NCBI RefSeq assembly: GCF_014202225.1
Contig: NZ_JACHGE010000001.1
Span: 1,089,795 to 1,153,794 of the forward strand
Reading direction: 5' to 3'
DNA: 64,000 nucleotides
DNA from: Algibacter amylolyticus
Lineage (GTDB): Bacteria; Bacteroidota; Bacteroidia; Flavobacteriales; Flavobacteriaceae
Below are positions 8,260 to 16,415 of this stretch, piece by piece. The number at the start of each line of letters is the position of its first letter. Positions within the stretch are counted from its first letter, which is position 1. The notes under the pieces are model-generated. The model saw only the letters and a program-made list of their open reading frames with translations, was not told the origin of the DNA and searched no databases. Position numbers and translations under genes: made by a program.

Positions 8260-8817
8260 ATGGAGGGAAAAATATATAAAATATATGGTTTAGTACTTAG
8301 TTTAGCGATGTGTTTCTGGTCGTGTACAGAAGAAATCGATTTAAACCAAGCTGAAGACTTAGAGCTATCGCCAGTTATTGAAAATAGTTTGCTTTTTTTT
8401 GAGGCTCCTGCAAGTGAGTTTTTCGAGGGAGGAACAGAGGTTAATGAGTCTTCTGATTTTATTGAAGTAGATATTTTTAAAAATAGTTTTAATAGAAGTC
8501 ATCTTATTAAGGCAGAATTTGTATTCGAGGTTGTAAACTCTATTGACAGAAGTTATGAGCTGCAAATAGATTTTTTGGATGATTTAGATCAATTGGTACA
8601 CACCTTTTCTTTTGAAGCATCGGCATCACCAGATAATTCGGAGATTTACACAAAATATACAGAGGTTTTTGAAGGTAACACCTTAAGAGCTTTAATGGTT
8701 ACCGGAAAATTGAGTTTTACTATTACCATGCAACCTGGTGATGAGGTTAATGAAAATTCGCCTGGGCGAATAAATATGCAGTCTAAAAGTGTTTTTTATT
8801 TTAATATTAAAGACTAA
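8260..8817 (+). CDS. Small predicted lipoprotein, conserved neighbour of the DUF5723 gene
   Basis: 185 residues. Signal peptide with lipobox CFWS-C (C22) then EEIDLNQAEDLELSPVIENS; the mature part is rich in F, E and S/T with alternating beta pattern and no family motif I recognise. It stops two bases before the DUF5723 gene starts, so they form an operon. A lipid-anchored partner of the outer-membrane protein is a reasonable inference from the arrangement, but no activity can be assigned. Confidence 0.75.
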   Translation: MEGKIYKIYGLVLSLAMCFWSCTEEIDLNQAEDLELSPVIENSLLFFEAPASEFFEGGTEVNESSDFIEVDIFKNSFNRSHLIKAEFVFEVVNSIDRSYELQIDFLDDLDQLVHTFSFEASASPDNSEIYTKYTEVFEGNTLRALMVTGKLSFTITMQPGDEVNENSPGRINMQSKSVFYFNIKD

Positions 8818-8819
8818 TT

Positions 8820-10217
8820 ATGAAAGCAATTAGCCTGATATTAATACTTACAAGCGTTTTGTGTTTTAGCCAAAACAAACAGCTGTTGTATGGATTTTCA
8901 GAAATACCACAATCGCTTCTTTCTAACCCTGGAGGAAAAGTAACTAATACAGGTTATTTTGGAATTCCTTTTTTATCCCATTTTCATGTAAATGGAGGTT
9001 CGTCTGGAGCAACCGTTTACGATTTGTTTGCAGCTGATGGTGTCGACTTTAGTACAAAATTTAGGCGGGTTGTCTATGATGCCAAACCAGGTGATTTTTT
9101 TACCGCCAATCAACAACTAGAAATAGTTTCTGGTGGTTTTGCAATTGGGCCTAGTTACAATAAAAACCAATACTTAAGTTTTGGAGTGTATCAAGAATTC
9201 GATTTTATAACCTATTTCCCTAAAGACATTGCGGTTTTAGCCTTAGAAGGTAATCAAGCTAACATTGGGAGACGGTTTGATGTTAGTAGCGTTAGTGCCT
9301 CGGCTGAGGTAATTGCCGTGTGGCATGTAGGCTACAACAAAAAAGTAAATGATAAGTTTACCTACGGTGCAAGAGGTAAAATTTATTCTAGTATAATTAA
9401 CGCAACCTCAAATAAAAACGAAGGTTACTTTACCACGGTTTTAGGAGGAAATAATTTTTATCAGCATATTTTTAATTTAGATACGGCGCTAAGAACTTCT
9501 GGTTATGCCTTAAATGGCGAAGACAATGCTTTTGAACCAAAAGATATTTTAACACGAACATTATTGGGAGGGAATTTAGGTCTTGGTTTCGACGTGGGGT
9601 TTACCTATAATTTAGATAATCAATGGACGTTCGATGCAAGTTTACAAGATGTTGGTTTTATTAGACACAGCAAAGAAGTAGAAAACTACGAAGTTAAAGG
9701 CGAATTGATTTTTGAAGGTGTAGATCCTATTTTTTTCGACACAAATGAAGGAGATACTGCAGATGAATTTTATAGTGAAATTGAAGACGAGTTTGAAGAT
9801 TTATTTGATACCAACGAAAATAGTGATGCTTATACCACCTGGAGACCAATTAAATTTAATGCATCTTTAAATTATGCTTTTGGCAAAAAAAGATTAAAAG
9901 AGTGCAATTGTTTGGCAGGCGAACAACCTTATATGAACAGGGTAGGAGCCCAGTTATATGCTATAAAAAGACCTAAAAGCCCACAGTTAGCATTAACAGC
10001 ATATTATTACCGAAGACTTTTTAATGGCTTAAGAATGAAGGCCACTTATACCTTAGATTCATATTCATTTAATAATATTGGTTTGGGAGTATCGGCCCAT
10101 TTAGGAGGTGCTAATTTTTATGTGTTAGCTGATAATTTTTTACAATATCAAAATATTTACGATGCACAAAGTGTATCTTTACAATTAGGTTTTAACTATA
10201 TATTTAATAATAAATGA
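8820..10217 (+). CDS. DUF5723-family outer-membrane beta-barrel protein
   Basis: 465 residues with a signal peptide (MKAISLILILTSVLCFS, then QNKQ) and the family opening: QLLYGFSEIPQSLLSNPGG, then repeated amphipathic strands with many aromatic ends (GGFAIGPSYNKNQYLSFGVY, FTYGARGKIYSSI, LGGNLGLGFDVGFTY), ending in QLGFNYIF with a terminal aromatic as in outer-membrane barrels. A long acidic insertion (about 305-335; DTNEGDTADEFYSEIEDE) may face outside or bind calcium. Function of DUF5723 is not known. It lies between the lipoprotein and the next secreted protein, the last sharing an ATGA overlap. Confidence 0.8.
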   Translation: MKAISLILILTSVLCFSQNKQLLYGFSEIPQSLLSNPGGKVTNTGYFGIPFLSHFHVNGGSSGATVYDLFAADGVDFSTKFRRVVYDAKPGDFFTANQQLEIVSGGFAIGPSYNKNQYLSFGVYQEFDFITYFPKDIAVLALEGNQANIGRRFDVSSVSASAEVIAVWHVGYNKKVNDKFTYGARGKIYSSIINATSNKNEGYFTTVLGGNNFYQHIFNLDTALRTSGYALNGEDNAFEPKDILTRTLLGGNLGLGFDVGFTYNLDNQWTFDASLQDVGFIRHSKEVENYEVKGELIFEGVDPIFFDTNEGDTADEFYSEIEDEFEDLFDTNENSDAYTTWRPIKFNASLNYAFGKKRLKECNCLAGEQPYMNRVGAQLYAIKRPKSPQLALTAYYYRRLFNGLRMKATYTLDSYSFNNIGLGVSAHLGGANFYVLADNFLQYQNIYDAQSVSLQLGFNYIFNNK

Positions 10218-11065
10218 AAATTAAATTTTTAACTTTTGCTATAACATGTCTTTTTGCAACAACTGTGTTTGCGCAGGCTAATATTAATAATTACAAATAC
10301 GTTATTGTATCTAAAAAGTACGATTTTTTAAAGGAAAAGGATCAATACCAACTTAACTCCTTAACCAAATTTTTATTTGAAAAATATGGTTTTGAAGCTG
10401 TTATGGAAGGCTCTGATTATCCTGAGGAATTGAATCAAAATAGGTGTTTAGCATTATTTTCGGATGTTACAAAAGAACCAGGTATGTTTAAAACTAGGCT
10501 AGCTGTAACGTTTAAGGATTGTAATGATAAATTAGTTTATACTTCTGAAATGGGAGAGAGCAGAGAAAAAGAGTTTAAAACTGCCTATAATTTAGCGTTG
10601 CGTGATGCCTTTAAATCTATTGAAGCCTTAAATTACAAGTATGTACCAAACGAAAATTTGATTGTTAAAGCTGCACAACCCCAAGTAAAAACTGAAACTA
10701 CCGAGCAAATACAGCATTTAAAAAAGGAAATAGAGTTATTAAAACAAGAAAAAGAGGCTAAAGTGGCAGCAGTAAGTGCTTCTAAAGCACCTGCTAAACC
10801 TAAAGTAGTGGCGCAAACGCCAGTTGAAGATGTTGCAGTAATACAAGGCGCATCGAACGTGTTATATGCGCAGGCTATTGATAATGGATTTCAGTTGGTT
10901 GATAGTTCGCCAAAAGTAGTATACCGTATAAAAAACACGAATTTAAAAGATGTGTATTTGGTTGAGGGTAGTAGCTCTATTGTGTATAAAAAAGGTAACG
11001 ATTGGGTTATTGAGTACTATGCTGGTGCTAGTTTAGAGCAAGAAACTCTCAATATTAAATTCTAA
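10214..11065 (+). CDS. Secreted protein of unknown function with a central coiled coil
   Basis: 283 residues. Signal peptide MKIKFLTFAITCLFATTVFA; then a globular domain (about 22-150; YKYVIVSKKYDFLKEKDQYQ, CLALFSDVTKEPG) that recalls the conserved flavobacterial secreted proteins of this neighbourhood; a charged coiled coil (about 163-185; TEQIQHLKKEIELLKQEKEA); an A/P/K-rich linker; and a C-terminal beta domain with VYRIKNTNLKDVYLVEG. Its ATG overlaps the stop of the DUF5723 gene (ATGA), showing translational coupling. No enzymatic motif is visible. Confidence 0.75.
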   Translation: MKIKFLTFAITCLFATTVFAQANINNYKYVIVSKKYDFLKEKDQYQLNSLTKFLFEKYGFEAVMEGSDYPEELNQNRCLALFSDVTKEPGMFKTRLAVTFKDCNDKLVYTSEMGESREKEFKTAYNLALRDAFKSIEALNYKYVPNENLIVKAAQPQVKTETTEQIQHLKKEIELLKQEKEAKVAAVSASKAPAKPKVVAQTPVEDVAVIQGASNVLYAQAIDNGFQLVDSSPKVVYRIKNTNLKDVYLVEGSSSIVYKKGNDWVIEYYAGASLEQETLNIKF

Positions 11066-11088
11066 AGTTTATTTTGAATACGCTGTTT

Positions 11089-11212
11089 GCGTTAGGGATT
11101 GAACGGTTTGTTTAAGCTCCCCGACCTAAGGAGGGAGCGAGTAGTGAAAGCCCGACCTTTTGCGATCCTGCAAGGGTTTTTACCTTGTAGGCATGAGTAA
11201 AAGGTAACGCCC
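11089..11212 (-). repeat. Interspersed GGGCGTTA...TAACGC element, copy B (reverse orientation)
   Basis: Read on the minus strand it starts GGGCGTTACCTTTTACTCAT, contains GGTCGGGCTTTCACTA and CTCGCTCC, and ends CAATCCCTAACGC. It fills most of the gap between the secreted-protein gene and the end of rarA and is about 35 bp longer than copies A, D and E owing to an extra TACAAGGTAAAAACCCTTGC-like hairpin insertion. Confidence 0.75.
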
Positions 11213-11220
11213 TAAATATG

Positions 11221-12504
11221 TTAATAGTTGTATTTGTCTTTCCAACGTTGTTTTAAAAACTCTCTGTGTGCGTTTTCGCGAGCATTATTTCCGGGGTCGT
11301 AAAGTTTTTGGTTTTTAATTTCGTCTGGCAGAAATTCTTGTGGCGCAAAATTATTTTCGTAATTGTGTGCGTATTTATAATTGTCGCCATAACCGAGCTC
11401 TTTCATTAGTTTAGTGGGAGCGTTTCTAATTTCTATAGGCACGCTTAAATCGCCTGTTTGTTTAACCAATTGCTGCGCCATACCAATGGCCATGTACGAG
11501 GCATTACTTTTAGGCGAACATGCCAAATAAGTGGCGCACTGGCTTAAAATAATGCGGGCTTCGGGGTAGCCAATGGTAGTAACGGCCTGAAATGCGTTAT
11601 TGGCAATTACAAGTGCCGTTGGGTTGGCGTTACCAATATCTTCGCTTGCCGAAATGAGTAAACGTCGTGCAATAAATTTTACATCTTCGCCACCTTCAAT
11701 CATTCGAGCTAACCAATATACGGCGCCATTTGGGTCGCTACCACGGATGGATTTTATAAACGCCGAAATAATATCGTAATGCTGTTCGCCTGTTTTGTCG
11801 TAACGTACGGTGTTGTTTTGTATGTTTTCTAAAACAGCTTCGTCGGTTATAACAATATCGTTGGTGCTAAAGGAATTTACTAAAAGCTCGAAAATGTTTA
11901 GTAATTTTCTAGCATCGCCACCCGACAGCCTCAATAGGGCAGTGGTTTCCTTAAGGGTTATATTTTTTTTAGAAATATGTACATCGGTTTCGATAGCGCG
12001 TTTTAAAAGCGTTTCTAAATCGGTTTTATCGAAAGCATTTAAAATATAAACCTGACAGCGAGATAGCAGTGCCGATATAACCTCGAAACTCGGGTTCTCG
12101 GTAGTGGCACCAATTAGCGTAATCCAACCTTTTTCTACGGCCTGTAACAGCGAGTCTTGTTGTGATTTACTAAATCTATGGATCTCGTCAATAAACAAAA
12201 TTGGATTTTTTGTGGTAAATAAACCACCACTTTGTTTGGCTTTATCAATAACCTCGCGAATATCTTTAACCCCAGAATTTATGGCGCTAAGCGTGTAAAA
12301 TGGTCTGCCAGATTCGCTAGCAATAATGTTGGCTAAAGTTGTTTTTCCGGTTCCTGGAGGTCCCCAAAATATCATCGACGGAATTAAACCCTGTTTTATA
12401 TGTTGCGATAATGCACCACCTTCGCCCACCAAATGTGCCTGACTTACGTAGTCTTTTAAGGTTTGTGGCCGCAAGCGTTCGGCTAAAGGAGCGTTGTCGT
12501 TCAT
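11221..12504 (-). CDS. rarA: Replication-associated recombination protein A (RarA/MgsA AAA+ ATPase)
   Basis: 427 residues from the ATG at 12504. Clamp-loader-like AAA+ ATPase acting at stalled forks. Walker A GPPGTGKTT (48-56), Walker B LFIDEIHRF (103-111), sensor region GATTENPSFEVISALLSRCQ, then the RarA tetramerisation domain with DPNGAVYWLARMIEGGED and NASYMAIGMAQQ. A further upstream ATG at 12582 would add 26 basic residues outside the family N-terminus (which begins NDNAPLAERLRP); a promoter element lying between the two ATGs argues for 12504. Confidence 0.94.
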   Translation of the reverse strand: MNDNAPLAERLRPQTLKDYVSQAHLVGEGGALSQHIKQGLIPSMIFWGPPGTGKTTLANIIASESGRPFYTLSAINSGVKDIREVIDKAKQSGGLFTTKNPILFIDEIHRFSKSQQDSLLQAVEKGWITLIGATTENPSFEVISALLSRCQVYILNAFDKTDLETLLKRAIETDVHISKKNITLKETTALLRLSGGDARKLLNIFELLVNSFSTNDIVITDEAVLENIQNNTVRYDKTGEQHYDIISAFIKSIRGSDPNGAVYWLARMIEGGEDVKFIARRLLISASEDIGNANPTALVIANNAFQAVTTIGYPEARIILSQCATYLACSPKSNASYMAIGMAQQLVKQTGDLSVPIEIRNAPTKLMKELGYGDNYKYAHNYENNFAPQEFLPDEIKNQKLYDPGNNARENAHREFLKQRWKDKYNY

Positions 12505-12509
12505 AGTTA

Positions 12510-12517
12510 CAAAATTA
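12510..12517 (-). promoter_or_regulatory. Bacteroidota -7 promoter element TAATTTTG for rarA
   Basis: Minus-strand TAATTTTG five bases upstream of the rarA ATG at 12504, implying a leaderless or nearly leaderless message. It lies inside the longer open frame and so helps to decide the start. Confidence 0.5.
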
Positions 12518-12603
12518 AAGTAAAATTTTCGTTTTATGCATTTACATGGCAATCGAAATGGTTTTCTTTTTAGTTTGGGCATGTCTTCAGTAAAAAAATC
12601 GAG

Positions 12604-12700
12604 GAGCGGGCTTGAGTTTATCCTGAGCGGAGTTGAAGGGTTACAAGTCCTCGCACCTACTACGTTGGGCTGTGGACTTTTTAAAGCAATCCCTCAAGTG
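12604..12700 (+). repeat. Interspersed element, copy C, fused to a GTTTATCCTGAGCGGAGTTG-type phrase
   Basis: The right part (TTACAAGTCCTCGCACC, TTGGGCTGTGGACTTTTTAA, AGCAATCCCT) matches copies A and E. The left part is replaced by CTTGAGTTTATCCTGAGCGG followed by AGTTGAAGGG, a different dispersed phrase. The normal GGGCGTTA and TAACGC ends are lost. Confidence 0.65.
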
Positions 12701-12758
12701 GCGGCATAACTGCCAATTTAGCACGAAACCTAAAGTTGGATAACTATTTGCTAAATTT

Positions 12759-13505
12759 ATGGTAATGAAAAATAAAGAACATTTTCAATTCTCTACGGGT
12801 GTAATTGCCTATCCTGTGTTTTTTGTACTTGCCATTTGGCTTGTATTTTGGTTTGAAGTCCGGTTTGGTTATAATTTTAGTAAATATGGGGTGTATCCAC
12901 AAACTTTAAAAGGGTTACGAGGCGTTTTACTGAGTCCTTTTATTCATGGCGACATCAAACACATTTACCATAATACAGTGCCTTTATTTGTTTTATCTAC
13001 AGCTTTGTTTTATTTCTATAGGCATATTGCTTGGAAAGTTCTTTTATGGGGTGTATTATTATCGGGTTTTCTTACTTGGTGTATTGGTAGGCCATCGTAC
13101 CATATTGGTGCTAGCGGACTTATTTATGTTTTAGTAAGTTTTACTTTTTTTAAAGGTGTATTTGCTAAGCATTACCGCTTAATAGCCTTGTCGTTACTCG
13201 TTATATTTTTATACGGAAGTATGATTTGGTATACCTTACCCATCGAGCAAGGTATATCCTGGGAAGGGCATATGGCAGGTTTAATTACAGGCCTATTATT
13301 TGCTTTTATCTTCAGAAAAGAAATTGCAAAACCTAAAAAGTACATTTGGGAACAAGAACATTATAATGAAGAAGACGACCCTTTTTTACAACATTTCGAT
13401 GAAAATGGAAATTTTATAGAATCCGTTGAGCCCGAAATAGAAGTAGAGGAGGAGCAACTTCATATAAATTATCACTTCAAAAAAGAAAACCCTGAAAATG
13501 ATTAA
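12759..13505 (+). CDS. Rhomboid-family intramembrane serine protease
   Basis: 248 residues. About six transmembrane helices (near 18-32, 72-88, 92-108, 115-135, 138-157, 170-187). Catalytic serine in GASG (117-120, S119) and catalytic histidine in EGHMAG (H171) are both present, as is the HxxxN-type motif HIYHNT (68-73) of the L2 region. Family members cleave substrates within the membrane. The C-terminal ~60 residues are cytoplasmic and very acidic (EEDDPFLQHFDENG, EPEIEVEEEQ). A second ATG two codons later is an equally possible start. It converges on rlmB. Confidence 0.92.
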   Translation: MVMKNKEHFQFSTGVIAYPVFFVLAIWLVFWFEVRFGYNFSKYGVYPQTLKGLRGVLLSPFIHGDIKHIYHNTVPLFVLSTALFYFYRHIAWKVLLWGVLLSGFLTWCIGRPSYHIGASGLIYVLVSFTFFKGVFAKHYRLIALSLLVIFLYGSMIWYTLPIEQGISWEGHMAGLITGLLFAFIFRKEIAKPKKYIWEQEHYNEEDDPFLQHFDENGNFIESVEPEIEVEEEQLHINYHFKKENPEND

Positions 13506-13572
13506 TGGGAAGTAGATTTAAAATCTATTACTACAATTTTGAAGAACCACTAGGATTGAAAACGGCGAGAGC

Positions 13573-14313
13573 TTACTTATTTAGTCGCTGTCTTACTACT
13601 TCGTATAAAAAAGCACCACAAGCTACAGACACGTTTAAAGATTCAATGTCTCCTAGTAAAGGTAGTTTCGCTTTAGAGTCTACAACTTTTAACGTAGAAG
13701 GGTTTATACCTCTGCCTTCCGATCCCATAATTATAGCACATGGCTCAACAAAGGATACATCGTATAAGGTGTCGTTGGTTTTCTCGGTAGCAGCTATAAC
13801 TTTTACACCAGATGCTTGCATGTAAAAAACAGCATCTTTTATGTGGTCTACTTTACAAATAGGAATTTTAAATACAGCACCAGCACTCGTTTTTATGGTA
13901 TCGCCATTAACGGGAGCACTACCATTTTTTTGAATTATAATACCGTTAACACCCGTACATTCTGCAGTTCTGATAATAGCGCCAAAATTACGCACATCAC
14001 TTAGCTGGTCTAGTAAAAGAAAAAGTGGAGTTTTACCAGATTCCATAACACTCATAACTAAGGTTTCCATGTCGTGAAACTCAATAGGGGATATTTGTGC
14101 AACCGCACCTTGATGGTTGTTTTTGGTTAACCTATTCAGTTTTTCAACAGGAACATACGATTTGTTTATCGACTTTTTATTTAATAAAGATTCTAGCTCA
14201 CCAAATAGCTCGCCTCTTTCTCCTTTTTGAAGAAATACTTTATCGATAGTTTCACCTGCATTTACGGCCTCTATTATGGCACGTATTCCGAATATTTGTG
14301 TTTGGTTTTCCAT
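13573..14313 (-). CDS. rlmB: 23S rRNA (guanosine-2'-O-)-methyltransferase RlmB
   Basis: 246-residue SPOUT (SpoU/TrmH) methyltransferase that modifies G2251 (E. coli numbering) in the peptidyl-transferase P loop. N-terminal substrate-binding domain (QIFGIRAIIEAVNAGETIDK), motif 1 NFGAIIRTAE (109-118), motif 2 IMGSEGRGI (195-203), motif 3 ESLNVSVA (224-231), all forming the SAM trefoil knot. Length fits RlmB (about 245). TrmH-family relatives (RlmH/TrmL) are shorter or lack the N-terminal domain, so the call is firm to the family level and likely to RlmB. Confidence 0.9.
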   Translation of the reverse strand: MENQTQIFGIRAIIEAVNAGETIDKVFLQKGERGELFGELESLLNKKSINKSYVPVEKLNRLTKNNHQGAVAQISPIEFHDMETLVMSVMESGKTPLFLLLDQLSDVRNFGAIIRTAECTGVNGIIIQKNGSAPVNGDTIKTSAGAVFKIPICKVDHIKDAVFYMQASGVKVIAATEKTNDTLYDVSFVEPCAIIMGSEGRGINPSTLKVVDSKAKLPLLGDIESLNVSVACGAFLYEVVRQRLNK

Positions 14314-14364
14314 TGGGGTAAAGGTATAAAAAAACCAGCTTAAACAGGATAGTTTTAATTTTGA

Positions 14365-15813
14365 TTATTTACAATTTGTCATAGAAGGGTTTTGTTCTAT
14401 CGGATTGCCAGTAATTAATTCCCTGTTTTTAAAAGCAGGATAATCTTTACTATACTTAAATGCTCTAAATACGGCATTATCAAGTGGTTGGTCGCCCTGA
14501 GATAAAATACCCGTTCCGGAATCGGGATTAATATATTCCCATATTTTTTGATTTTTATCATTTATTTCAAAAAAACGTCCCATTTGTCCTTCGCAAATAA
14601 GAGTATTACCATTTGGTAAGCGTTGAGCACCAGAAATAATTTCGGAAAAGAAGTTACCAATATCGTTGTATTCCCATTCTGGTTTAATTGGATCAAATGG
14701 CTTATTGGATGTAATTATATACTGGCCTTGACTATTCTTTATTGGGTTTATTATGTTAACGCTTGAAAAATCTCCAGTAGGTCTATCTAACCCATTATTA
14801 AAAATTAAGATTTTACCACCATCATTGTATTCATTGGGTATCCAATGAGGATAATGTTGGCCGTACAATGTTCTATCATTTTCGTTACCCAACTTATAGG
14901 CCATTGGATTACCCCATCTATAGAGGATATCTCCTCCTTTGCCTTTTTTTCCACCTGTATGTGAGGTAGATTGTGCAGTTGTTGTGGAATGGTCGATAAT
15001 CATAATTTCGCTTGTGCCTTGGAAGCTTATAATGATTTCATCTAGTTCTTCGTTATATTGTATAGAATTGGCATGTAGCCAATCTGCTTTGTCTCCGGAT
15101 CTACCTACAAAATTTATATCCATGAGTTGAGGGTTTTCATTAATTACACCGTAGTTATCTTTAGTGATATCAAAGTCTTGTATTAAATGATCCCAAATAT
15201 TCCATTCCCAAACGATATTAGCGTTGTTATTTCCAATCGGTTCTATTTCAATTATTTTTTCGGTGTATAGTAGATCAGTAGCCATCGTATCAGGATTTCT
15301 TCCTTTTTGAATAGCTTCTGTTTTTGTGATTGATTCAGCTATTAGTAATAGAATGTTTCCATTTTTTAAAGGAACGGCATCATGGTGTTGACTAAAAGTT
15401 TCTGAAGTATGCATATAACTCCATAGTAAATTATTACGCCAGTCAAATCGTTCAATTACTCCACCAATGCCCCCAATTTGAATATTTGGATTAAGTATTT
15501 CTCTAGCCCTTAATATTGATCCATCTTCTAATAGGAATACTGATTTTCCAGAATTATAATTACTTACCCATTGGTTAATTACTTCTCCGCAGTTATTTAT
15601 TAAATAGGTTTTTTTCGATTTTGAAGGTGTAAATAAAGTATATCCGTCATAGACTTTGGGTTTAAATTCAATTAATCCAACTGTGTTTTGTTCTGGGATA
15701 ATAACAACAGGTTCTTCAGGTTCTGGAGGCAATATTGTAATATTATTATCCTCACTACATGAGAGTAATGTTATAAATATTAAAATTATATTTAAGTAAT
15801 TACTTTGTTTCAT
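14365..15813 (-). CDS. Arylsulfotransferase-like (ASST family) lipoprotein
   Basis: 482 residues. Lipobox LLSC (C19 region: ITLLSCSEDNN), P/E-rich linker, then a beta-propeller with repeating W/NG motifs: ETFSQHHDAVPLKNGNILLL, WEWNIWDHL, GDKADWLHANSIQYN, GQHYPHWIPNEY, RLPNGNTLICEG. ASST enzymes transfer sulfate between phenols in the periplasm; the conserved histidines lie in the HHD, WLHAN and HYPHW segments, so catalysis is possible, but many Bacteroidota members are uncharacterised and may bind or act on other substrates. It follows the SusCD operon beyond a palindromic terminator whose far edge is only about 28 nt from its ATG, so its expression probably depends on read-through or a promoter inside the palindrome region. 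Confidence 0.82.
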   Translation of the reverse strand: MKQSNYLNIILIFITLLSCSEDNNITILPPEPEEPVVIIPEQNTVGLIEFKPKVYDGYTLFTPSKSKKTYLINNCGEVINQWVSNYNSGKSVFLLEDGSILRAREILNPNIQIGGIGGVIERFDWRNNLLWSYMHTSETFSQHHDAVPLKNGNILLLIAESITKTEAIQKGRNPDTMATDLLYTEKIIEIEPIGNNNANIVWEWNIWDHLIQDFDITKDNYGVINENPQLMDINFVGRSGDKADWLHANSIQYNEELDEIIISFQGTSEIMIIDHSTTTAQSTSHTGGKKGKGGDILYRWGNPMAYKLGNENDRTLYGQHYPHWIPNEYNDGGKILIFNNGLDRPTGDFSSVNIINPIKNSQGQYIITSNKPFDPIKPEWEYNDIGNFFSEIISGAQRLPNGNTLICEGQMGRFFEINDKNQKIWEYINPDSGTGILSQGDQPLDNAVFRAFKYSKDYPAFKNRELITGNPIEQNPSMTNCK

Positions 15814-15841
15814 TTGAATTTAATTGATATGAAATTAAAGA

Positions 15842-15871
15842 ATAAAGCCATCTCAATTGAGATGGCTTTAT
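15842..15871 (-). terminator. Perfect 30-nt palindrome terminating the SusCD operon
   Basis: ATAAAGCCATCTCAA / TTGAGATGGCTTTAT: 15-bp perfect inverted repeat, with a T-containing 3' flank on the minus strand (CTTTATTCTTTAATTT). It lies 24 bases after the stop of the calycin-like lipoprotein gene and 28 bases before the ASST-like start. Confidence 0.75.
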
Positions 15872-15894
15872 AAATATTAAAATGTAAGAACTAT

Positions 15895-16395
15895 TTAGTG
15901 CTCATCTTCAGCAAATCCAGTTCTTTTGTAACCTTTAATAGTATATGTGGTACCGGCATCATCTGAGAATTCAGCATCAAAAGATATTCCGTCACTCATA
16001 TTACCTCCTGAAGTTTCAGTGTCTCCTTTGGTAATAGTTCCATTTGTAATAGTTACATTAACATCGTAATCGTCTACACTACTTTCTAAATCAGAACCAG
16101 AAAAAGTTAAAGCAGAAACATTTACGGGTGTTTTTACTTTAAAATCCCAAATGTGATGATGATCATCCACCCAAATTTCTGATTGGTTGTTAGCAGCGGT
16201 GTTGTAGGTAGACATTAATTGGTAGTCTAGTACTAGATTATCACCTACAAAAGTTTGTACGTACCAATCTCCTGCCATCGCTTCAGTTTTAGTTCCTCCA
16301 GCATCAGCATCTTCTGTTTCATCACATGAAACAAGAGAAGACACGAAGAATAAACTAAGTATTGAAATTACTATATATTTATTTATTGTTTTCAT
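15895..16395 (-). CDS. Calycin-like lipid-binding lipoprotein of the SusCD operon
   Basis: 166 residues. Lipobox LVSC (C24), D/E/G-rich linker, then a beta-barrel-like domain starting MAGDWYVQTFVGDNL and continuing with SEIWVDDHHHIWDFKVKTPV and FSGSDLESSVDDYDVNVTI. This arrangement fits the Bacteroidota lipid-binding/calycin-like lipoprotein family that is repeatedly found after SusD genes. It would be surface-exposed or periplasmic and help capture the SusCD substrate; whether that is a lipid, pigment or peptide cannot be read from the sequence. Last gene before the palindromic terminator. Confidence 0.78.
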   Translation of the reverse strand: MKTINKYIVISILSLFFVSSLVSCDETEDADAGGTKTEAMAGDWYVQTFVGDNLVLDYQLMSTYNTAANNQSEIWVDDHHHIWDFKVKTPVNVSALTFSGSDLESSVDDYDVNVTITNGTITKGDTETSGGNMSDGISFDAEFSDDAGTTYTIKGYKRTGFAEDEH

Positions 16396-16415
16396 ATTTA
16401 TTAATATTTATAAAA

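Noticed and set aside
12505..12582. 26-residue N-terminal extension of rarA
   Set aside because: A promoter element TAATTTTG sits between the two ATGs and the extra basic residues are not part of the family.
13505..13825. Open frame of 106 codons on + strand
   Set aside because: Lies antisense to the 3' end of rlmB, which has all its methyltransferase motifs; the frame has no recognisable protein features.
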